Source: Hyphococcus sp. (GTDB taxonomy: Bacteria > Pseudomonadota > Alphaproteobacteria > Caulobacterales > Parvularculaceae). Taken from it: a stretch of 6,266 bases of DNA. The position numbers and the translations under genes were made by a program. The notes beneath the pieces are model-generated. The model worked only from the letters and a program-made list of their open reading frames with translations. It did no database searches and had not been told where the DNA came from. The stretch lies in assembly GCA_021604605.1 (NCBI GenBank), contig BQJH01000172.1, forward strand, positions 1-6,266, written 5' to 3'. Below are positions 1 through 4,939 of this stretch, piece after piece. The stretch's first letter is position 1, and each line of letters starts with the position of its first letter.

Positions 1-242
1 ACAACCCGGCCAGAAACTTGTGCGGTCAAAGAGATGTCTGTTCGTGGGCGCACTTCCCCCTGGGCCGTCACATCAAGTGTCACAGCTTCCTCTTTGGCGA
101 CCGTATAGAACACAGTTGGCGGTGCGATTTCCGGCGTCTGACGTTCCAGATCAGGTCGCATCGAAGCCATCGTCATAATCAAGACACCAAAACCGACAAT
201 GATGCCGAGCGTACCTAAAAGGGTGAATAATTTACGGAACAT
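1..242 (-). CDS. RND efflux periplasmic adaptor (MFP/HlyD-type), N-terminal part, cut by the window edge
   Basis: This is the first 80 codons of a membrane-fusion protein, the periplasmic link between an inner-membrane RND pump and an outer-membrane channel. The protein begins MFRKLFTLLG and has one hydrophobic segment at about residues 5-25 (LLGTLGIIVGFGVLIM), which reads as an N-terminal signal anchor. After a Pro-rich linker (about 36-43) comes the usual start of the adaptor barrel and lipoyl region, with GEVRPRTDISLTAQVSGRV at about 62-80. That matches the family pattern G-x-V-x-P-x(4)-I-x(5)-V-x-G. The ATG at 240-242 lies 4 nt past the stop of the outer-membrane factor gene, and the GA-rich end of that gene (GAAAGAGAG) can serve as its ribosome binding site, so the two are co-transcribed and probably translationally coupled. 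The pump gene is expected next, outside the window. The substrate cannot be inferred. Confidence 0.88.
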   Translation of the reverse strand, partial: MFRKLFTLLGTLGIIVGFGVLIMTMASMRPDLERQTPEIAPPTVFYTVAKEEAVTLDVTAQGEVRPRTDISLTAQVSGRV

Positions 243-246
243 AACT

Positions 247-1725
247 CTACTCTCTTTCCCCGTTATCCAGTGCGGCGATGTTTGCTTCTGTCAGGAAGTC
301 TCCACCGATCGCCAAATATAACTGCACACGATTAGATACGCGTTGTTGTTGGGCTTGGATGAACTGGCTCTCGGAAGAAATTCTCCGGGTCTGTGCATCA
401 AGCAGATTGAATATGGTTGCGGCGCCGCTGGCGTAGCGGCGCTCGGTTAGCTCTTCTGCCGCCGCCGCTTCTTCAAAAGCCAGGCGTAAAGCGTCCTCGC
501 GCATGGCGAGAAGAGATTCTGCCGCGAGGGCATTTTCTGCTTCCTGATACGCTGTGAGGACGGTTTGTGCATAAGCAAAGAGGGACGCTTCAGCGGCCGC
601 TCTGGCGCGTTTGGAATTTGCCAGCAATCTGCCGCCTTGAAAGAGAGGCTGTGCGATACCGCCGATCAGGTTCCCGGCGAGACGTTCTGGGTCAATAAGA
701 TCGGCTAGAACAGGACCCGACGTGTTAACCTGAGAAGTCAATGTCAGCTGCGGCAGCATTTGCTTGCGCGCGGCTCTGGCGCGTAGACCAGCCGCTGTCA
801 TCCGCGCCTCAGCGGCAAGGAGATCTGGACGACGGGCAAGTAGATCGCCGGGCGCACCGGCACCAGCGAGCGCTGGAAGCGCCGGTAAGGTTTCAGCCGC
901 TTTTAATTCTGCGGCGGGGTAACGCCCAAGCAAAACTTCCAAAGCCCGTGAAGCTTCAAGCTCCAGACGTTGGCGGAATGCAAGGTTCGCCTGACTGGAG
1001 CCAAGGGCGGAACGAGAAAGGCGCACGTCAAGGCTTGAGGCGACGCCGCGTTCAAACCGTCGATCCGTGACGCGCAAATTGCTTTCACGTGCTTCAACAT
1101 CACGTTCGGCAAGTTCGCGTTGCTGGCGCGCTTCGATTAGTGCGAACCATGCTTGCGATACGCGTGCGGCGATGGAAAGCCGTGCGGCGGCGAGGTCTGC
1201 ATAAGAAGCAGCAGCGTCGCGATAGGCGGCGCGTGTTTCATCTGTCAGGCGACCCCATAGATCGATTTCCCAACGTAGCTGTCCGCCGAGTGAAAAATTA
1301 TTGATGTAAAGGCGTGTGCTGCTCGCCGTCCCACCGCCGCCTGCCTGGGCCGCTGTGGTTGGGTTCGTTACAATGGCGTTGCGGCCAGCGTTAAAGTTCG
1401 CACTCAATGTTGGCAATAGGTCAGCCCGAGTGATTTTTGACCCGGCGCGCGCCTGCTCAAGATTGGCGGCGGCGGCCAGAAAATCATTGTTTCGGGTTAA
1501 GGCTTCATCGATCAGACCGTAAAGCGTGTCATCGCTAAACGTGGCTACCCAATCACCAGTGAGCGGGGCTGTTGCCGTTCTCTCACCGGTCCATTCAGCG
1601 GGCGCATCGGGGAGCTGGGCTTCAAGAAGTTCCTGATCAACCGTAGCGCATGAAACTGCGAGCAAGGCCGAGGCCGCAACAGCGCCAATATTTCTTGTTT
1701 TTATCATTACTTGGCCGGAACGCAT
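247..1725 (-). CDS. NodT/OprM-family efflux outer-membrane factor, lipoprotein
   Basis: This 492-residue protein is the outer-membrane channel of a tripartite RND exporter; the length is normal for the family. A signal peptide with a hydrophobic run at about 13-24 ends in a lipobox-like LAVSC with Cys26 as the likely acylation site. Two OEP repeats follow. The first holds the family hallmark RWEIDLWGRLTDETRAA at about 151-167. The second opens with LLARRPDLLAAEARMTAA (295-312), then LPQLTLT (324-330) and QPLFQGGRL (359-367). The C-terminal part ends with LYLAIGGDF (469-477), as in NodT-type proteins. The ATG at 1723-1725 has GAGGGG 8 nt upstream; the alternative start at Met7 has no comparable site. 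It is the first gene of an operon with the adaptor, so the channel precedes its partners. The paralogous TolC at the right end of the window has no lipobox. Confidence 0.95.
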   Translation of the reverse strand: MRSGQVMIKTRNIGAVAASALLAVSCATVDQELLEAQLPDAPAEWTGERTATAPLTGDWVATFSDDTLYGLIDEALTRNNDFLAAAANLEQARAGSKITRADLLPTLSANFNAGRNAIVTNPTTAAQAGGGGTASSTRLYINNFSLGGQLRWEIDLWGRLTDETRAAYRDAAASYADLAAARLSIAARVSQAWFALIEARQQRELAERDVEARESNLRVTDRRFERGVASSLDVRLSRSALGSSQANLAFRQRLELEASRALEVLLGRYPAAELKAAETLPALPALAGAGAPGDLLARRPDLLAAEARMTAAGLRARAARKQMLPQLTLTSQVNTSGPVLADLIDPERLAGNLIGGIAQPLFQGGRLLANSKRARAAAEASLFAYAQTVLTAYQEAENALAAESLLAMREDALRLAFEEAAAAEELTERRYASGAATIFNLLDAQTRRISSESQFIQAQQQRVSNRVQLYLAIGGDFLTEANIAALDNGERE

Positions 1726-1733
1726 GTAAAAAA

Positions 1734-1739
1734 CCCCTC
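1734..1739 (-). promoter_or_regulatory. Shine-Dalgarno site of the NodT-type gene
   Basis: On the minus strand this reads GAGGGG, followed by an 8-nt spacer (TTTTTTAC) and the ATG. It supports the first Met over the in-frame Met seven codons in. Confidence 0.6.
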
Positions 1740-1772
1740 ATCGTTTGCACAGGCTTATTTGTTTATTTATAG

Positions 1773-1800
1773 GCCCGCCTGCAAGCCTTATTCGGCGGGC
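1773..1800. promoter_or_regulatory. Inverted repeat upstream of the efflux operon, possible operator
   Basis: GCCCGCC (1773-1779) and its exact complement GGCGGGC (1794-1800) are separated by 14 nt. On the minus strand the repeat is followed at once by the AT-rich TATAAATAAACAAATAA, about 30-50 nt before the efflux start codon. This is the position expected for a promoter under repressor control. No regulator gene is in the window, so the role is inferred only from position and symmetry. Confidence 0.3.
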
Positions 1801-1855
1801 GGTTCGGCGAATGCGATGGAATGCCAACGCGTTACGCTTCGTCCGCAAAATCGAA

Positions 1856-1865
1856 CGGTATACCG
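1856..1865. promoter_or_regulatory. Perfect 10-bp palindrome CGGTATACCG
   Basis: A perfect palindrome about 130 bp upstream of the efflux operon start, in an otherwise non-coding stretch. It could be a regulator half-site pair. Nothing else supports function. Confidence 0.2.
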
Positions 1866-2003
1866 CCCCCATAACAACATGGTTAATCTACCTTGAATGA
1901 GTAGTCGTCGCAGGGCGAAAATCGGTTCAATTTGGCTATTTTATTAGGGTTGTGGCCGAAAAGCCGCCTTATGAGAGGGTGCGACAAATGTAATGGGCAA
2001 GAG

Positions 2004-2020
2004 TGGATGCCACGGCCGGA
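2004..2020 (-). repeat. Distal copy of the tRNA-Cys 3' end (att-like)
   Basis: It matches 4012-4028 with a single mismatch at 2008 (T instead of G), and the match is lost after about 2022. On the tRNA strand it reads TCCGGCCGTGGCATCCA: the 3' T-stem strand, the 3' acceptor strand and CCA. It lies in non-coding DNA and in the same orientation as the real tRNA, as an att direct repeat should. Confidence 0.55.
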
Positions 2021-2038
2021 TTTGCCGGGTCATTAGGG

Positions 2039-2062
2039 CTCTAGAGGTTAGTCTGTCTAGAG
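2039..2062. repeat. CTCTAGA inverted repeat
   Basis: CTCTAGA (2039-2045) and TCTAGAG (2056-2062) form a 7-bp stem around a 10-nt loop. It sits 19 bp from the distal att-like copy. No T-run follows on either strand, so it is not a clear terminator. It could be a protein-binding site. Confidence 0.35.
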
Positions 2063-2109
2063 TTCCAGGATGGCCTCAAGGACTTTCAATGTCATACAGA
2101 TGGCGATGT

Positions 2110-2138
2110 CTAGCATTCGGTCGTCCGATTTTTGCTAG
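2110..2138 (-). repeat. CTAGCA inverted repeat over the hipA stop codon, weak terminator candidate
   Basis: CTAGCA (2110-2115) pairs with TGCTAG (2133-2138), and CGG (2118-2120) with CCG (2125-2127) inside it. The outer arm contains the hipA TAG stop (2135-2137). On the hipA strand no T-run follows the hairpin, so factor-independent termination is doubtful. Confidence 0.25.
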
Positions 2139-3361
2139 TAGGTGTCGGCAATTTTGAAGGCTGAAGTGTAGGCCTTCTGATCTGCTGCACTCATGCCAAG
2201 CTTTCCTGCGAGTTTTGGCCAGTCTTTCACGACGGTGGCGACAGCCCCGATAACGGCTTTGGCTTCTTCTCGTTTCAACTTGAAATGCGGCGCTGCTTCC
2301 AGCGCTAGGTCGAGGCTGGCCTCATCGCCTTTGTCGGAGATCGCGGTTGCCATCGTTCCATCAGTCTCTGTGGATGGGACAGGGTTCAGGTCATAGGCCG
2401 GCGAAAGCCGCCATTGATCGCCTTTGTCGTAAAGGAATGCGTGATTGCGAAGATGGTCGTCATGATTGGAAATCAGCACATTAAAGACCATGCGCCGGTA
2501 AAGTTCATGCAAATCGTCGGTTGGGGCGCTGGAATGACGGCGGATCATTTCCGCAATATCCGTATAGCTTGCTTGATCGCCATCGCTTTTACCAAGAAGG
2601 CTCATGGCGGAGAGGAAAGGAATGCGATTTGCGCCGTCACGATCAAAACGCCGAATGATTGAGACGGACCGTCCGGCCACTTCTTCGAGACGAGCAGAAG
2701 CAGCATTGATGCCAGCTGCTTCCGCCAGTCGGAGCGCCAGCACTTCGCCATGGGCGATGGAGCGGATATCATCGGGTTTCGGGAATTTCGCAATGGCGAG
2801 ATCGTCACCATCCTGAACAACGGATTTGGGACGAGCGCCGCCCAGCGGCGAGCCTTCATTAAGCAGCATGCGGAGTTCCGAATCGGTTTCGCTGTCATTG
2901 GCGACGGCATTGGCGGCGTCCAGCAACGCCGGCAACTGGATCAGTGGCGGAATGCGATAGCCGTCAATGTCGTGATCGAAACTTTCTTCATCTGCCCGGC
3001 GATAACGGAGCGCGCCGATGCGTGTCTCGTCATTGATACCGAGCAGGTAATCGAATTCGGTCAGATGGTGGTCCGCGCCCGCTTTTCGGAACGCGCGTTG
3101 AATCAGTTTTTGGCCCCAACGGTCAGGGGCGGTGTCGCGTATGGCGCCCGGCAGACAGGATTTATCCGTACGTGTGAAGACGGGCGCTTCCACGAGCGGC
3201 AGGTTTTCTGGATCAAGTGCGAACCGCCCCTCATATTCTAGCCAGGACGGATCGTATTGAAACGCTGATGTGGAAGCCTTGCGTTTGGTGATCAGGCGGC
3301 AGCGCGCCACCAGTCGGGATTCTTCCTCCACGTCGGTATATATGCCGATCAGTTCTGACAT
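2135..3361 (-). CDS. hipA: HipA-family serine/threonine kinase toxin
   Basis: A 408-residue, full-length HipA kinase of a type II toxin-antitoxin pair. Characterised HipA kinases phosphorylate aminoacyl-tRNA synthetases (GltX in E. coli), which triggers the stringent response and dormancy; the target here is unknown. The N-terminal subdomain (about 1-100) ends with DTAPDRWGQKL (77-87). The kinase part has the Gly-rich GSPLGGARPKSVV (170-182), in which Ser171 sits where E. coli HipA carries its autophosphorylated Ser150. The probable ATP lysine is in AIAKFP (Lys192). The catalytic loop is NHDDHLRNH (299-307), with Asp301 and Asn306, and the Mg-binding segment is LSPAYDLNP (319-327) with Asp324. 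All key residues are present, so it should be active. The ATG lies 4 nt after the hipB stop with no clear ribosome site, which suggests translational coupling to the antitoxin. Confidence 0.94.
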   Translation of the reverse strand: MSELIGIYTDVEEESRLVARCRLITKRKASTSAFQYDPSWLEYEGRFALDPENLPLVEAPVFTRTDKSCLPGAIRDTAPDRWGQKLIQRAFRKAGADHHLTEFDYLLGINDETRIGALRYRRADEESFDHDIDGYRIPPLIQLPALLDAANAVANDSETDSELRMLLNEGSPLGGARPKSVVQDGDDLAIAKFPKPDDIRSIAHGEVLALRLAEAAGINAASARLEEVAGRSVSIIRRFDRDGANRIPFLSAMSLLGKSDGDQASYTDIAEMIRRHSSAPTDDLHELYRRMVFNVLISNHDDHLRNHAFLYDKGDQWRLSPAYDLNPVPSTETDGTMATAISDKGDEASLDLALEAAPHFKLKREEAKAVIGAVATVVKDWPKLAGKLGMSAADQKAYTSAFKIADTY

Positions 3362-3365
3362 GAGT

Positions 3366-3689
3366 TCATCGCTTGCGTTTTACCCGGATGCGCTCCGGCA
3401 AATTGTCTTCTTCCAGGTCAAGGCCAATCTCGTCTTCCGAGCGCTCCGCCACATCGCCCAAACGATCAACCAGACCCAACAAGGATAGAACCGTTGCATA
3501 AATTGCGATGGATACGGACGGATTGCCTTTCTCGACCTGGGAAAGCGTGTTGCGGCTGATAAAGGCGCGCTCAGCCATTGAGACTGTGGATATGCCGCGT
3601 TTCTTACGCGCAACCGCGATGTCCTCGCCAAGTTTGGCAAGGGCCTGCCGGGCGTCCCAGGGCAGCGTATGCTTGGCTGCTGAGTGCAT
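3366..3689 (-). CDS. hipB: HipB-like Xre-family antitoxin and autorepressor
   Basis: A 107-residue DNA-binding protein, first gene of hipBA. An Xre/Cro helix-turn-helix covers about 17-75; the second and recognition helices are SMAERAFISRNTLSQVEKG (37-55), followed by SVSIAIYATVLSLLGL. The C-terminal tail is first acidic (ERSEDEIGLDLEEDN, 82-96) and then very basic (RIRVKRKR). HipB proteins bind HipA to neutralise it and repress their own operon as dimers. The start is set by AGGA 5 nt before the ATG; both lie inside a 15-bp site repeated in inverted form 46 bp upstream, as expected for autoregulation. The antitoxin-first order with a 4-nt gap to hipA is usual. The identity rests on the HTH and the hipA partner, since the small protein alone would only be called an Xre regulator. 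Confidence 0.9.
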   Translation of the reverse strand: MHSAAKHTLPWDARQALAKLGEDIAVARKKRGISTVSMAERAFISRNTLSQVEKGNPSVSIAIYATVLSLLGLVDRLGDVAERSEDEIGLDLEEDNLPERIRVKRKR

Positions 3690-3701
3690 ATTTGTCCTAT
3701 G
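3687..3701 (-). promoter_or_regulatory. Proximal HipB operator candidate over the hipB ribosome site and start codon
   Basis: On the hipB strand this reads CATAGGACAAATATG, whose last three bases are the start codon and whose AGGA is the Shine-Dalgarno. It matches the site at 3733-3747 at 12 of 15 positions in inverted orientation and has its own weak dyad, CATA-N7-TATG. It is not the E. coli HipB consensus (TATCC-N8-GGATA), so assignment to HipB is inferred from position. Confidence 0.5.
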
Positions 3702-3730
3702 TTTTGATCATTAAGCTAATTATTGTTCAA

Positions 3731-3759
3731 TATATAGGACATATTTGTGAAAAATACAA
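3731..3759 (-). promoter_or_regulatory. Candidate hipBA promoter
   Basis: On the minus strand TTGTAT (3754-3759) and TATATA (3731-3736) are 17 bp apart. The first box is weak (3 of 6 to consensus) and the second fair (4 of 6). Transcription would start about 35 nt before hipB. The surrounding 200 bp are clearly AT-richer than the flanking genes. Confidence 0.35.
3733..3747 (+). promoter_or_regulatory. Distal HipB operator candidate
   Basis: On the plus strand this reads TATAGGACATATTTG, the inverted partner of the proximal site, sharing the core ATAGGACA. It includes a short dyad, ATAT-AGGAC-ATAT (3732-3744), and overlaps the -10 box of the proposed hipB promoter. Repressor binding here would block RNA polymerase. 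Confidence 0.5.
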
Positions 3760-3878
3760 TAATAGAAATGCTGCGAGCATTTCGAAAAGGCGTGTTCAAG
3801 CCTGATGGCCCAACAATCAGGGCGCTTCTGCGACAGTTTTTATTCAAACGCGGATTCAATTATGCAATACACTCATAA
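3747..3878 (+). CDS. Possible small divergent ORF, basic 43-residue product of unknown function
   Basis: An open frame from GTG 3747 to TAA 3876-3878 encodes a 43-residue basic peptide. It begins VKNTIIEMLRAFRKG and contains KPDGPTIRALLRQFLFKRG, with about ten Arg/Lys and few acidic residues. The GTG has AGGA (3736-3739) 7 nt upstream, inside the distal operator; the internal ATG at 3768 has no ribosome site. It is divergent from hipB and would share its control region. I do not recognise a family. It could be a real small protein, the broken N-terminal remnant of a longer gene such as a lost islet gene, or chance. Amphipathic helix character is plausible for the IRALLRQFLF part. Confidence 0.27.
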   Translation: MKNTIIEMLRAFRKGVFKPDGPTIRALLRQFLFKRGFNYAIHS

Positions 3879-3908
3879 CCATTTGAAATTAAAGGAGAGT
3901 TGTTGGTT

Positions 3909-3936
3909 TGGAGGCCTCGGCCGGAACCGAACCGCC
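3909..3936 (-). repeat. Degenerate tRNA-Cys 3' end fragment (att-like remnant)
   Basis: It matches 4012-4039 at 25 of 28 positions. On the minus strand it contains a T-loop-like TTCGGTT and ends in GAGGCCTCCA. The T-stem carries a mismatch, and no D-arm or anticodon arm is found upstream, so it cannot be a working tRNA. It is 103 bp from the corresponding part of the intact gene, in the same orientation. Confidence 0.6.
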
Positions 3937-3939
3937 CGC

Positions 3940-3993
3940 GCGAAGTCGCGCAACCGTAAATGAGCCGCGAAGGCGCGCAACTGTAAAATGCCG
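3940..3993 (-). repeat. Two tandem 27-bp units with GC-rich hairpins downstream of tRNA-Cys
   Basis: Units at 3940-3966 and 3967-3993 share GCGAAG-x-CGCGCAAC-x-GTAAA, 20 of the first 22 positions. On the tRNA strand each can fold a CGCG stem closed by ACTT or CCTT. They lie between the tRNA 3' end and its degenerate copy. They might slow or stop readthrough from the tRNA, but no T-run follows. Confidence 0.45.
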
Positions 3994-4011
3994 CTTTATC
4001 TGCGAAGGTAT

Positions 4012-4085
4012 TGGAGGCCACGGCCGGAATCGAACCGGCGTACACGGCTTTGCAGGCCGCTGCGTCACCACTCCGCCACGTGGCC
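4012..4085 (-). tRNA. tRNA-Cys (anticodon GCA)
   Basis: A 74-nt cysteine tRNA gene with encoded CCA. The acceptor stem is a perfect 7-bp GGCCACG/CGTGGCC with discriminator T (U73), the base recognised by cysteinyl-tRNA synthetase. The anticodon loop is CTGCAAA within the stem GCGGC/GCCGT, giving anticodon GCA. The T-arm is GCCGG-TTCGATT-CCGGC, fully paired, with a 4-nt variable loop. Its 3' end is the proposed integration site for the hipBA islet, and the gene is intact, as is usual for tRNA-targeting elements. It is divergent from the downstream methyltransferase gene. Confidence 0.97.
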
Positions 4086-4244
4086 GTCCGGGGAGGAAAT
4101 CCAATTGGGTTCTTGCCAATCAGATTGCGTGAGTGGGCGGCCCTCATAGCCCCTCGGCCCGTCGCGGTCAAAAGGAGATTTTGGCGCGTTGCACGAAAGG
4201 GCCGACAGCGCTATGCCGCCATAGGATAAGAATTACGACCGATC

Positions 4245-4248
4245 GAGG
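4245..4248 (+). promoter_or_regulatory. Shine-Dalgarno of the PIMT-like gene
   Basis: GAGG ends 2 nt before the ATG at 4251 but 5 nt before the adjacent in-frame ATG at 4254. Spacing therefore favours the second Met as the actual start. The difference is one residue. Confidence 0.45.
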
Positions 4249-4250
4249 AT

Positions 4251-4907
4251 ATGATGGATTTTGCAGCAGCCAGACGGCACATGGTCGACAGTCAGGTGCG
4301 TCCAAATGATGTAACGCATCTGGGCTTGCAGACCGCGATGGAAACCACGCCGCGCGAGATATTCCTCCCGGTTGAGCTGCGCGAACAGGCTTATGTGGAA
4401 CGCGAGCTTGCCTATGCGCCGGGCCGACATCTCCTGCGCGCCCGTGATTTTGCCAAACTGGCCGCCGCTGCAGACCCGCAGCCGGGCGATCTGGTGCTGA
4501 ACGCTGTGTGTGGCAGCGGATATTCAACCGCTGTACTGGCTCAGTTAACTGAGATGGTCGTGTCGCTTGAGAGCGACGAAGCCATGGCCACAGCGGCGCA
4601 GGATAATTTAACGAACCTTGGGGTTTCTAACGCTGCGGTTATTACGGGCGATCCGTGGCAGGGCGCCAAGGATCAGGGGCCTTATGATTTGATATTTCTT
4701 GGCGGCGCGATTGAACGCCAGCCCGATGCTTTACTGGCGCAATTGAAAGACGGCGGCCGGTTAGCGACAATTCTTGTGACGGGCGGTGTCTCGCGCGGCG
4801 GTATTTATCGGCGCAGCGGCGATGTCTTTTCTTTCACAGGAACTTTCGATGCAGCGACCAGAACAGTCCTGCCAGGTTTCGAACAAGCAAAAAGCTTCGT
4901 TTTTTAG
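4251..4907 (+). CDS. Divergent protein-L-isoaspartate O-methyltransferase (PIMT) family protein
   Basis: A 218-residue class I SAM-methyltransferase-fold protein of the PIMT family, which repairs isoaspartyl residues using S-adenosylmethionine. The N-terminus RHMVDSQVRPNDV (9-21) is followed by PREIFLP (34-40). The SAM-binding motif I is LVLNAVCGSGYSTAVLA (81-97), then the ribose-binding acidic residue Glu107, and a motif II region GPYDLIFLGGAI (143-154). Two features are unusual. Motif I has Asn84 and Val86 where classical PIMTs read E-I-G (VLEIGTGSGYQ). The substrate and catalytic segment GQTISQP is replaced by GRHLLRARD (58-66). Repair activity is therefore doubtful, though SAM binding may remain. 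The gene precedes tolC by 157 bp on the same strand. The ATG at 4254 has better ribosome-site spacing than the one at 4251. Confidence 0.88.
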   Translation: MMDFAAARRHMVDSQVRPNDVTHLGLQTAMETTPREIFLPVELREQAYVERELAYAPGRHLLRARDFAKLAAAADPQPGDLVLNAVCGSGYSTAVLAQLTEMVVSLESDEAMATAAQDNLTNLGVSNAAVITGDPWQGAKDQGPYDLIFLGGAIERQPDALLAQLKDGGRLATILVTGGVSRGGIYRRSGDVFSFTGTFDAATRTVLPGFEQAKSFVF

Positions 4908-4939
4908 CGTTTGTTTATCTTTATGAATTTGTTATGAGC

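Larger units (their letters stand above)
1740..2134. other. Intergenic region between the efflux operon and hipA, no convincing gene
   Basis: I see no coding region here on either strand. The short plus-strand open frame across 1711-1896 overlaps the efflux gene start and has no recognisable content. The left part (to about 2000) should hold the minus-strand efflux promoter. The right part holds a copy of the tRNA-Cys 3' end and two CTAG-centred inverted repeats just past the hipA stop. No sigma70 promoter with good boxes at 16-18 bp spacing was found. Confidence 0.6.
2004..4014. mobile_element. Putative hipBA islet integrated at the tRNA-Cys 3' end
   Basis: The segment is bounded on the right by the 3' end of an intact tRNA-Cys gene. 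On the left is a direct copy of that end, identical at 16 of 17 bases (2004-2020 against 4012-4028), including the CCA end and the 3' acceptor strand. A third copy (3909-3936) lies inside. The cargo is hipBA and possibly one small ORF. Direct repeats of a tRNA 3' end are the classic attL/attR footprint of tyrosine-recombinase islands. No integrase, transposase or phage gene is present in the roughly 2.0 kb, so it would be a deletion remnant or an element mobilised in trans. Integration itself is inferred. Confidence 0.4.

Noticed and set aside
2750..3241. Open frame of 163 codons on the plus strand
   Set aside because: It lies wholly antisense to hipA, which has every kinase motif. The antisense product has no recognisable domain or ribosome site.
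2135..3689. A three-gene HipBST-type module with split HipA
   Set aside because: HipA is a single 408-residue chain with both the N-terminal subdomain and kinase core, so this is an ordinary two-gene hipBA. The divergent small ORF does not resemble a HipA N-terminal piece.
3801..3841. CCTGAT / ATCAGG hairpin followed at distance by TTTTT as a terminator
   Set aside because: The stem is 6 bp with a 9-nt loop and the T-run starts 15 nt past it, so it does not fit a factor-independent terminator.
3909..3994. A second complete tRNA gene
   Set aside because: Only the T-loop and 3' acceptor strand resemble a tRNA. The T-stem has a mismatch, and no matching 5' acceptor strand, D-arm or anticodon arm is present.
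3860..4171. Overlapping open frames on both strands across the tRNA region
   Set aside because: They run through the intact tRNA-Cys gene and its repeated 3' end, and their content is the GC-rich tRNA sequence read as codons.
4086..4250. Promoters for tRNA-Cys and the PIMT-like gene
   Set aside because: TTGGCA (minus strand, 4114-4119) has no acceptable -10 box at the right spacing, and TTGCAC-N17-TATGCC on the plus strand is only 3 of 6 in each box. Neither is good enough to annotate.
4168..4527. Minus-strand open frame of 119 codons
   Set aside because: It is antisense to the start of the PIMT-like gene, with no domain and no plausible start context.
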